Assembly (NCBI GenBank): GCA_028696285.1
Contig: JAQVHJ010000129.1
Span: 1-6,848, forward strand
Length of the DNA stretch: 6,848 nt
Direction: 5' to 3'
Origin: a bacterium
Lineage (GTDB): Bacteria > AUK180 > JAQVHJ01
The notes below the pieces were generated by a model. The model did no database searches, was not told where the DNA came from, and worked only from the letters and a program-made list of their open reading frames with translations. This document shows, in pieces, positions 1 to 6,756 of this stretch (its first letter is position 1; each line of letters opens with the position of its first letter). Position numbers and translations under genes: made by a program.

Positions 1-2
1 AA

Positions 3-3000
3 TTCGGGACGGATATCAGGATTGAAAAGGAAAATAGAGACCTGGAGACCTGGGGATATTTCAATCATTCAATAGGAGATAAATTAAAACAGCCGTATGC
101 GGAAATCTTAAATACCACACCGTTCAACTGTACAGAAGCGGAGGATTATATTTATATTAATGTGTCCGGATACTCGATGAACTTAACCGACTGTTCATTG
201 GATAAACTGTATTTCTGCGGATATCTCACAGATAATAGAATTAATAAAATGTATCCGCTTCTTATCTCTGACGATATAGATATTAATAAATATAATGATT
301 ATATAGGCTATATCGATTATTGTATGATTAATAATAAGGACATACTTAAAATCCCTGTTGATATTTTAGATTCCGGAAATTATGAAATTACATTAATGAT
401 CCAGGACAGTTCCGGAGCATCTTCCGTTATTAAAAAGGAAATATTCTTCTATTTTGAAGATAAACCCGCAGCTGAGATTACTTATCCTGAAAGATACGCA
501 GTTGTCGACATTGAAGAGACCGGAAACCTTTTAAATATAACAGGTACTGCAAACTTGATAAATCCTGCGTATGACCTTATTCCTCCGATGCCGATTGGTG
601 ATTATACTTTTAATTATTATCTGTATTATTCATATTTTGATACTCCTCAGAATAAGATTATATTCGGTAATGGGCATTTTGCTGTTGAAGACGGAATTTT
701 AGGGCATCTGGACGTTTCTGCAATGGGTTCGGGAAAATATAATATTCATTTGAATGTTGTTTTAGAAGACTTTATAAATAACCTGACATTTCAAAGGGAG
801 ATTAATCATCCGTTCCTTATAGATAAAGAACATCCTTCGGCAGAATTGACTTCTCTTCAGGACGGAGATATTCTCCATAACACCACTGTTATTTCAGGGG
901 ATGCATATGATCCCAATTTCATAAGCTATATTATCTCCTTCAGGAAATCAGGAGAGGAGGGTTTTGAATGGGTCCCGTTAACCGGTGAAATTATGAATGA
1001 AAAGCACGGGGAGAATCTTGCTGTTTTCGATTCAAATATTTTTGAAGACGGTTTCTATGAAGTTAAACTTACTGTCAGAGATGCTGCAGATAAAGTTTCC
1101 GAAGATATTAAGTTTGTCCGGATTTTCAATGAGCCTGTGGATGCTGTGCTTTTCTCAGACAGGAATTCATTCTCTCCGAACGGCGACAGCTGTAATGATT
1201 ATATCGTATTTACATCAACATCAGAAAACATGGATAATATTCAGTCATCGAGACTTGAAGTCAGGGATTCAAGCGGTATCCTTGTAAGAACAGTAAATGT
1301 CAGTGATATCACCTCAGCCATTATCTGGGACGGAAAAGATTCCCTCGGCAGCACTCTACCCGAGGGTTTATATATTTGTACATTATACATCATTTCTGTA
1401 AACGGTATTACTTATCCGTCCAATCAGGAGATTGTAAGTTTATCTCTTACCGATGATGTGATAAATATCTACAATGAGAAAACAGTAATCACCGATTCAC
1501 TTTATAATATTCAGGCAGATTATAATCCTGCTTATAATAAAATTCTTTACCTGAAGACAAATGCGGAGAATCTGAAGGAACCTTTGCAGCTTCCTCCTTG
1601 TTATTACCCGTACGTATTAAGTTCAAACTGTTCTATCTGGGAGAAGGATTTGGTTACCGGTTCCGAGGAGAAACTTATAAACAGCGAAACACAACCGCCG
1701 TTCCCGGCGCCTTATCCATATCCCAAGCTGTTCATGACGAAAAAACCGAGATATTCACCTGACGGTTCAAAATTCATGTTTATCCGTGCCTGGAAACTGA
1801 AGCAGTATCAGAATGGAATTATTACGGATATTCAGAAGCAGGATGGAACAAAACCGGTTATTCTCGATTATGCATGGAATCCTCAGAACAGTTCACAATT
1901 TGCTTATATTGAAGAGTATTCATATCCGCAAAAACTGATGCTTTCAGATAATAATATTCATCAGGAACTGTTCTCGGGAAAGATTAAGGAGCTTGCCTGG
2001 TCAAATAACGGAAACTATATTATATTTATCGGAAATATCCAGGATTCGGAAGAAGATTATATTTTCACTTATAATCTAACAACCTGGTCTATTGTTTCGA
2101 TTTACGGACTTAATAATATCTGTCATTCACTTTGTTTATCTCCGGATTCCAAGAAGGCGGCATTTGTCAGCAGAGACAGTTTCGGATTTTCTCAGGAGAT
2201 TATTATACTTTATCTTACTCCTGACGGTAATTTTGATAATTCCGTAATTGGGAATCCTGTTCAGGCAGCCCCGTCAATCGAGGTATTTTTTCAGAACAGC
2301 GGTTTCTATGAAACTTTCGGCTGGACAAATGACGGGAAGTGGCTTAAGTACGGGCTCGTAACGGATGTGCCTATGGTCCATACTTTCGATACGGGATTAG
2401 AGGATATTTATGGGCATAGGCTGATATATCCCGGGACACCGGAGTACTGGAAGGTTACTCTTCAAGCGGTCAATGAATATGGATACAACCGGCATATTAT
2501 AGAGGATAATATTAAGATACTTCCTTACAGTAAAAATCTAAGTCCGAGTTCCAACTGGACTTATCAGGAAAAAATAGGGGGCGGCAGGCCTTTTTTCCTT
2601 GAAAATACAGATTCATTTATTTGTTCAAGGTACCAGGTAAGAACTGCAGATATTCTTGAATCCGATTTCCTGAGAGTAAGTACATGTATCTCGGTCGAGG
2701 GGAATGTTCCCGGTACTGTGATAAGTTATGACGGCATTGTCTCAGCTTCTGTAGGGCATGAAGACTTGGATCTTCCTATCGATACATTGATGATTACTCC
2801 GATAATTCTCCCGGTTTCCTCTCCTGCATCGGATATGTCGGATATTCAGCCGGTTATAGGCGAGGTGTACGATGTTAAACTTATTTCAAACCAGCCGGAA
2901 TTCAATGAGTATGCTGTACTTACATTTTCATATACCGATACACAGACTGTAAATATAGATGAATCTTCCATTAATATATATACATTTAATGAAAATCTTC

Positions 3001-5243
3001 AGGAATGGGTGCCTGCCCAGACAAATCCCGAGTTGATTTTGAGGGATTATGAAAATAATACTGTTTCTATTTTGACACCGCATCTTTCATTGTATGTTTT
3101 ATCGGGAAAGGTCCAGACAGTGGATGCTCCGGCAATTACTGTATTTTCCGTACTTAATAATCCGTTCAGCCCGAATAGCGACGGGATTAAGGATAACTGC
3201 ATTTTTTCTGTGAAAACGAATCAGGACTCTACGGTTCATTTGACTGTATATATGACGAATGGAACTCAGGTTATCGAAAAAACCGCAGAGGTTCCGGAGA
3301 ATACTTCCGTTTCCATCCCATGGGACGGAAAGAATTACACAGGGAATATTCAGAGTGACGGGAAGTACAATGTAGAGGTTTATGCTGTCAATTCAGAAAA
3401 TCTGCGTTCTTCGAATATTGTTTCAAATATTTATCTGGATACTACCCCGCCGTATATTATTATTAATAATGTCCAGGACGGGGGAATTTATAACACCGAT
3501 ATTTCTCCGGTAATCACGGTAATAGATATGTTTCCTGATACTATCGGTATTTTACTGAATAACCTTCCGTTTATAAGCGGGTCGGTCATATCGAACGAGG
3601 GGAATTATTCATTAAATGTATATGCTTCGGATACTGCAGGGAATGCAGCTTCAGAGCAGACAGGTTTTTTACTTGATAAAACACCGCCGGTATCGGAGAT
3701 GAGCTTAGATCCATTCCGGATTGAAAATGGGAAGATAATGATTGTTCCGGAGACGGATTTTACGGTAAATTCAACAGATGCAGGGAATCCCCCTTCGGGA
3801 GTTATCCTGACGGAATTTAAGGTAATAAATGAAAATTACTATGACTCGGGATGGATTAATTATATTGAGCCGTTTACTTTGGGGGATTTTGAAAAAGGTG
3901 AATGGACTCTACTGTACAGGAGTATTGATGCTGCAGGGAATATTGAGCAGGAAAAGGAACTTAAGGTCGTTTCAGGTGATGTATTCGATGATGAGAGTTC
4001 CAATGTTACTTCCGGAACTGTATGCCTGATTTGGATTACAGATGATGAATTTACTTTTAATTCACCGGAAATAATTAAATTGAAAGAGATTCTGGACGGA
4101 TTTTTTGTTTATTACAAGCTGGTTCTGACAAAGGAGGAGTTTATTGATGAATTCAGAACAAACCAGTATCATGTTTACTTTATATTGGGAGGGAATTCAA
4201 ACCTTGGGAAACTCCCTTCCGCAGAGTTTAAAGAGCATATTAAACTTGGAAGGGGGGTCGTTTCTTCAGGATTCCATAACTTTACAGGAGAAGGGAATGA
4301 ATCCGAATTGTTCGGAATTAAAGTAAACGGGAAGACGGTCGGAGAAACACATACAATTACAATTGAAAATTCACTGATCTCAAATTCAGAGGTATTGACC
4401 GTTTCCGGGGAACTCGAGAAGATAGAAATAACCGGTCCCTTTACAGAGCAATTTGCATATTATGAAGTTGACGGATCGAGTTATCCTGCAATTACCGTCT
4501 GTAATTACGGGGAAGGGAAAGCGGTTTATTTCGGATTTGATCTTTTGGATATAAGGAATCTTTCAAATGAAAAGACTGCAGAATTGACAGGGATTTCTTT
4601 GGACTATGTAAGGAAGGCGATTATTTATAAATTTCCTGATGCATTATTCCCTGTACAGCTGAATATAAAATCGGAAAATCTTGACCTTTCACTTAAGGTT
4701 AATGAAGAGGTTCCAGACGGGATGAGCATACTTACTTCCGCACCGGAAGCGGATAATTCAGATTCGACTTTTGCGGAATGGTATTTTGATTTATTGAAAG
4801 ATGAGGAGAAAACACTTCTTACAATAAACAGACTGCCTTCAGTATCAGGATTTTATGAGGTATATTTCAATGTAGAGATGAAGAGGAACGGGATTTATCT
4901 CCCTCTGACAAAATACATTTTCGGATTTGAACTTGATTTTGAAAAAGATTATTTCATAAATGAACTTATATTCCGGCTTATTCAGCTGCCTGCAGATCCT
5001 GAAGAGATGAGATATATTGAAGAGATAATAGGGATACTTGAATCGGTAAATGAATCAGAACCCGTGAGTAAAAGTGATTATGAAAATATAATGAAGGAAC
5101 TGTTTACAGCAAAGGAGAAGATGGAAAAGATCGAAGGACTGAACATGTATGAATACCAGAAAGATTTATCGGTATTAATCCTGTATTATGAGACAAGGAT
5201 TGAACAGATAAATATTAACCAAAGAGGATACAGAGAACACTGA
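3..5243 (+). CDS. Giant multidomain surface/secreted protein, 5'-partial (Ig-like, FlgD-like, TolB-like propeller, GATase-like)
   Basis: The frame is open from the left edge to the TGA at 5241-5243, giving at least 1746 residues. Residues here count from the codon at 3. The first in-frame start-like codon shown is a GTG at 162. It has no well-spaced ribosome site (GGAGG lies about 17 nt upstream) and the 53 codons before it read as normal protein, so the true start and any signal peptide lie outside the window. Modules seen: Ig-like strands about 60-375; FlgD-like Ig about 383-475 (FSPNGD at 390, WDGKD at 442); six propeller blades with S/NPDG-type turns near 506, 584, 625, 666, 713 and 774, as in TolB/PD40; a beta module about 950-1030 ending HLSLYVLSG; a second FlgD-like Ig (FSPNSDG at 1055, WDGKN at 1107); Ig-like about 1147-1227 between TTPP and KTPP; OmpL47-like about 1227-1320 with DAAGN at 1309; GATase-like about 1341-1515 (LIWITDDE, YFILGGN, GFDLLD); a beta-sandwich about 1535-1650; and a helical, charged C-terminus. 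I see no transmembrane anchor, LPXTG or type IX sorting domain at the C-terminus. The likely role is extracellular binding or adhesion, possibly with a cell-surface or outer-membrane location. That is inferred from domain type only, and no substrate is evident. Confidence 0.9.
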   Translation, partial: FGTDIRIEKENRDLETWGYFNHSIGDKLKQPYAEILNTTPFNCTEAEDYIYINVSGYSMNLTDCSLDKLYFCGYLTDNRINKMYPLLISDDIDINKYNDYIGYIDYCMINNKDILKIPVDILDSGNYEITLMIQDSSGASSVIKKEIFFYFEDKPAAEITYPERYAVVDIEETGNLLNITGTANLINPAYDLIPPMPIGDYTFNYYLYYSYFDTPQNKIIFGNGHFAVEDGILGHLDVSAMGSGKYNIHLNVVLEDFINNLTFQREINHPFLIDKEHPSAELTSLQDGDILHNTTVISGDAYDPNFISYIISFRKSGEEGFEWVPLTGEIMNEKHGENLAVFDSNIFEDGFYEVKLTVRDAADKVSEDIKFVRIFNEPVDAVLFSDRNSFSPNGDSCNDYIVFTSTSENMDNIQSSRLEVRDSSGILVRTVNVSDITSAIIWDGKDSLGSTLPEGLYICTLYIISVNGITYPSNQEIVSLSLTDDVINIYNEKTVITDSLYNIQADYNPAYNKILYLKTNAENLKEPLQLPPCYYPYVLSSNCSIWEKDLVTGSEEKLINSETQPPFPAPYPYPKLFMTKKPRYSPDGSKFMFIRAWKLKQYQNGIITDIQKQDGTKPVILDYAWNPQNSSQFAYIEEYSYPQKLMLSDNNIHQELFSGKIKELAWSNNGNYIIFIGNIQDSEEDYIFTYNLTTWSIVSIYGLNNICHSLCLSPDSKKAAFVSRDSFGFSQEIIILYLTPDGNFDNSVIGNPVQAAPSIEVFFQNSGFYETFGWTNDGKWLKYGLVTDVPMVHTFDTGLEDIYGHRLIYPGTPEYWKVTLQAVNEYGYNRHIIEDNIKILPYSKNLSPSSNWTYQEKIGGGRPFFLENTDSFICSRYQVRTADILESDFLRVSTCISVEGNVPGTVISYDGIVSASVGHEDLDLPIDTLMITPIILPVSSPASDMSDIQPVIGEVYDVKLISNQPEFNEYAVLTFSYTDTQTVNIDESSINIYTFNENLQEWVPAQTNPELILRDYENNTVSILTPHLSLYVLSGKVQTVDAPAITVFSVLNNPFSPNSDGIKDNCIFSVKTNQDSTVHLTVYMTNGTQVIEKTAEVPENTSVSIPWDGKNYTGNIQSDGKYNVEVYAVNSENLRSSNIVSNIYLDTTPPYIIINNVQDGGIYNTDISPVITVIDMFPDTIGILLNNLPFISGSVISNEGNYSLNVYASDTAGNAASEQTGFLLDKTPPVSEMSLDPFRIENGKIMIVPETDFTVNSTDAGNPPSGVILTEFKVINENYYDSGWINYIEPFTLGDFEKGEWTLLYRSIDAAGNIEQEKELKVVSGDVFDDESSNVTSGTVCLIWITDDEFTFNSPEIIKLKEILDGFFVYYKLVLTKEEFIDEFRTNQYHVYFILGGNSNLGKLPSAEFKEHIKLGRGVVSSGFHNFTGEGNESELFGIKVNGKTVGETHTITIENSLISNSEVLTVSGELEKIEITGPFTEQFAYYEVDGSSYPAITVCNYGEGKAVYFGFDLLDIRNLSNEKTAELTGISLDYVRKAIIYKFPDALFPVQLNIKSENLDLSLKVNEEVPDGMSILTSAPEADNSDSTFAEWYFDLLKDEEKTLLTINRLPSVSGFYEVYFNVEMKRNGIYLPLTKYIFGFELDFEKDYFINELIFRLIQLPADPEEMRYIEEIIGILESVNESEPVSKSDYENIMKELFTAKEKMEKIEGLNMYEYQKDLSVLILYYETRIEQININQRGYREH

Positions 5244-5263
5244 GAAAGATTAGGTATAGCGCT

Positions 5264-5392
5264 CTTTGATAAACCTTAGAATAGAAGACTTTTTTACAGG
5301 GATTAAAAGATTAAAGGGATTCTTATTAATAAGAATAGATATTTAATCCGCTGAATCAGGCGAATCCCTGTTTGAATGGATTTAATGGAGTT
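5264..5392. repeat. Array unit 1 (divergent left-edge copy, 129 bp)
   Basis: The linker is degenerate after CTTTGATAAACCTT, and the stretch before the hairpin is shortened. The outer arms 5296-5304 and 5363-5371 match perfectly over 9 bp. The apical part is a perfect 18-bp palindrome at 5319-5336, shared with unit 11 only. The mid-stem 3' arm reads TGAATC and leaves one mismatch against GATTAA. Confidence 0.93.
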
Positions 5393-5527
5393 CTTTGATA
5401 AACCTTTGAAGAGAAGAGAATGCACTTTATTACAGGGATTAAATGATTAAAAGGATTTTTTAAATAAGAAGAGATATTTAATCCGCTTAATCAGGCGAAT
5501 CCCTGTTTAAAGTGATTTAATGGTGCT
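5393..5527. repeat. Array unit 2 (135 bp)
   Basis: Canonical linker followed by GAATGCACTTTATT. The outer arms 5432-5440 and 5498-5506 are perfect. The mid-stem GATTAA/TTAATC pairs fully. The apical arms TTTTTA (5457-5462) and TAAGAA (5465-5470) pair with one T-G position, which would be a U-G wobble in plus-strand RNA. Confidence 0.95.
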
Positions 5528-5652
5528 CTTTGATAAACCTTTGAAGAGAAGAGAATGCACTTTATTACAGGGATTAAAAGATTAAAAGGATTTATTAGAT
5601 ATTTAATCCGCTGAATCAGGTGAATCCCTGTTTAAAGGGATTTTGTGGTGTT
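5528..5652. repeat. Array unit 3 (shortened, 125 bp)
   Basis: Canonical linker followed by GAATGCACTTTATT. The outer arms 5567-5575 and 5623-5631 are perfect. About 10 bp are missing at the hairpin tip, which removes the apical TTCTTA/TAAGAA stem while leaving the outer and inner (GGATT/AATCC) pairing. The tail is the GATTTTGTGGTG type. Confidence 0.95.
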
Positions 5653-5788
5653 CTTTGATAAACCTTTGAAGAGAAGATGAATATCTTTATATACAGGGAT
5701 TAAAAGATTAAAGGGATTTCTTAAATAAGGAGATATATTTAATCGGATAAGTAAGGCGAATCCCTGTTTAAAGTGATTTTGTGGTGTT
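5653..5788. repeat. Array unit 4 (136 bp)
   Basis: Canonical linker followed by the alternative TGAATATCTTTATAT segment. The outer arms 5693-5701 and 5759-5767 are perfect. The apical arms TTCTTA (5718-5723) and TAAGGA (5726-5731) pair with one T-G position. The mid-stem 3' side is the ATAAGTA variant, which does not pair with GATTAA. The inner AATCC is changed to AATCG. Nearly identical to unit 5. Confidence 0.96.
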
Positions 5789-5924
5789 CTTTGATAAACC
5801 TTTGAAGAGAAGATGAATATCTTTATATACAGGGATTAAAAGATTATAGGGATTTCTTAAATAAGGAGATATATTTAATCCGATAAGTAAGGCGAATCCC
5901 TGTTTAAAGTGATTTTGTGGTGTT
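5789..5924. repeat. Array unit 5 (136 bp)
   Basis: Differs from unit 4 at only a few bases, suggesting a recent duplication. The outer arms 5829-5837 and 5895-5903 are perfect. The apical arms 5854-5859 and 5862-5867 have the same single T-G position. It has the ATAAGTA mid-stem variant and the GATTTTGTGGTG tail. Confidence 0.96.
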
Positions 5925-6060
5925 CTTTGATAAACCTTTGAAGAGAAGATGAATATCTTTATATACAGGGATTAAAAGATTAAAAGGATTTCTTAAATAA
6001 GAAGATATATTTAATCCGATAAATAAGGCGAATCCCTGTTTGAATGGATTTAATGGAGTT
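5925..6060. repeat. Array unit 6 (136 bp)
   Basis: The left half matches units 4 and 5 (TGAATATCTTTATAT), while the tail switches to the GGATTTAATGGAG type found in units 7-10, so it is a mosaic. The outer arms 5965-5973 and 6031-6039 are perfect. The apical TTCTTA/TAAGAA (5990-5995 and 5998-6003) is fully paired. The mid-stem reads ATAAATA. Confidence 0.96.
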
Positions 6061-6195
6061 CTTTGATAAACCTTTGAAGAGAAGAGAATGCACTTTATTA
6101 CAGGGATTAAAAGATTAAAAGGATTTCTTAAATAAGAATAGATATTTAATCCGATAAGTAAGGCGAATCCCTGTTTAAATGGATTTAATGGAGTT
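6061..6195. repeat. Array unit 7 (135 bp)
   Basis: Combines the GAATGCACTTTATT segment with the ATAAGTA mid-stem variant, another mosaic combination. The outer arms 6100-6108 and 6166-6174 are perfect. The apical TTCTTA (6125-6130) and TAAGAA (6133-6138) are fully paired around an AA loop in sequence. Confidence 0.96.
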
Positions 6196-6331
6196 CTTTG
6201 ATAAACCTTTGAAGAGAAGAGAATGCTTTTTATTTACAGGGATTAAAAGATTAAAAGGATTTCTTATATAAGAAAAAATATTTAATCCGTTTAATCAGGC
6301 GCATCCCTGTTTGAATGGATTTAATGGAGTT
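6196..6331. repeat. Array unit 8 (136 bp)
   Basis: The outer arms 6236-6244 and 6302-6310 have one mismatch (CATCCCTGT). The mid-stem GATTAA/TTAATC pairs fully. The tip is a perfect 14-bp palindrome, TTCTTATATAAGAA, at 6261-6274. The right half is almost the same as in unit 10, two units away. Confidence 0.95.
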
Positions 6332-6466
6332 CTTTGATAAACCTTTGAAGAGAAGAGAATGCACTTTATTACAGGGATTAAAAGATTAAAAGGATTTATT
6401 AAATAAGGAGAGATCTTTAATCCGCTTAATCAGGCGAATCCCTGTTTAAATGGATTTAATGGTGCT
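6332..6466. repeat. Array unit 9 (135 bp)
   Basis: The outer arms 6371-6379 and 6437-6445 are perfect, and the mid-stem GATTAA/TTAATC is fully paired. The apical arms TTATTA (6396-6401) and TAAGGA (6404-6409) carry one true mismatch and one T-G position, the weakest tip among the units that retain it. The tail ends GGTGCT, as in unit 2. Confidence 0.95.
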
Positions 6467-6602
6467 CTTTGATAAACCTTTGAAGAGAAGAGAAAACTTT
6501 TTATCTACAGGGATTAAAAGATTAAAGGGATTTCTTATATAAGAAAAAATATTTAATCCGTTTAATCAGGCGCATCCCTGTTTAAATGGATTTAATGGAG
6601 TT
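6467..6602. repeat. Array unit 10 (136 bp)
   Basis: Canonical linker followed by a unique GAAAACTTTTTATCT segment. The outer arms 6507-6515 and 6573-6581 have one mismatch (CATCCCTGT, shared with unit 8). The mid-stem is fully paired. The tip is the 14-bp palindrome TTCTTATATAAGAA at 6532-6545. Confidence 0.95.
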
Positions 6603-6728
6603 CTTTGATAAACTTCTGAAGAGAAGATGAATATCTTTATATACAGTGATTAAAGGATTAAAGGGATTCTTATTAATAAGAATAGATATTTAATCCGATA
6701 AGTAAGGTGAATCCCTGTATAAATAGTT
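6603..6728. repeat. Array unit 11 (divergent right-edge copy, 126 bp)
   Basis: The linker is altered to CTTTGATAAACTTCTGAAG. The outer arms are 6643-6651 (ACAGTGATT, one mismatch) and 6710-6718. The tip is the 18-bp palindrome at 6666-6683, identical to that of unit 1. The tail is truncated to TATAAATAGTT before the next anchor. Confidence 0.93.
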
Positions 6729-6756
6729 CTTTGACATTTTTATGCGAGAAGAATGA
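6729..6756. repeat. Degenerate 12th linker copy at the array end
   Basis: CTTTGACATTTTTATGCGAG at 6729-6748, followed by AAGAATGA, aligns with the linker's CTTTGATAAACCTTTGAAGA and the bases after it. It is preceded by AGTT, as in the other units. No hairpin follows, so the array ends here. The change turns TTGATA into TTGACA, but no convincing -10 box lies 16-18 bp downstream, so I do not call a promoter. Confidence 0.6.

Larger units (their letters stand above)
5264..6756. repeat. Tandem array of 11 hairpin-bearing units (about 135 bp) plus a degenerate 12th
   Basis: Counting from the CTTTGATAAAC anchor, units start at 5264, 5393, 5528, 5653, 5789, 5925, 6061, 6196, 6332, 6467 and 6603. 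Unit lengths are 129, 135, 125, 136, 136, 136, 135, 136, 135, 136 and 126 bp. A unit consists of a 25-bp linker (identical in units 2-10), a short variable stretch, and an imperfect hairpin between ACAGGGATT and AATCCCTGT. A tail with GGATTTAATGG or GATTTTGTGG leads into the next linker. Lengths that are not multiples of three, and stops in shifting places, argue against coding. The array begins 20 nt after the upstream stop codon. No GC stem with a T-run separates them, so it may form the 3' untranslated region of that gene or be transcribed separately. The function is unknown. Options are a tandem small-RNA array, repeated protein-binding sites, or an amplified palindromic element. Confidence 0.97.

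Noticed and set aside
997..1287. 96-codon plus-strand frame, and two smaller ones at 3829-4029 and 4144-4326
   Set aside because: They lie wholly inside the long gene in another frame and show no domain-like sequence, so they are shadow frames.
5030..5243. Type IX secretion or LPXTG sorting signal at the protein C-terminus
   Set aside because: The last 90 or so residues are charged and helix-like, ending in QRGYREH, with no LPXTG, no hydrophobic tail and no beta-rich sorting domain.
5296..5371. Rho-independent terminator formed by the first hairpin
   Set aside because: The stem is long, AT-rich and interrupted, and CCCTGTTTGAA is not followed by a T-run. Eleven copies are also unlike a terminator.
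5417..6440. Short peptide genes in each unit, starting at the ATG after GAAGAGAAGA
   Set aside because: Unit 7 would give 15 codons, but the stop position shifts (early in units 2 and 8), units 4-6 use another frame of about 8 codons, and unit 10 has no ATG there. The reading frame is not conserved.
5264..6756. CRISPR array
   Set aside because: There are no unique spacers: the whole unit of about 135 bp repeats, including the parts between the hairpins, and no cas gene is present.
5264..6756. Integron attC array or cassette array
   Set aside because: The hairpin ends are ACAGGG/CCCTGT, without the expected GTTRRRY/RYYYAAC core sites, and no cassette genes lie between the units.
5264..6756. 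Retron msr/msd or reverse-transcriptase-linked RNA
   Set aside because: No reverse transcriptase is visible in the window, and no paired priming-guanosine arrangement can be identified.
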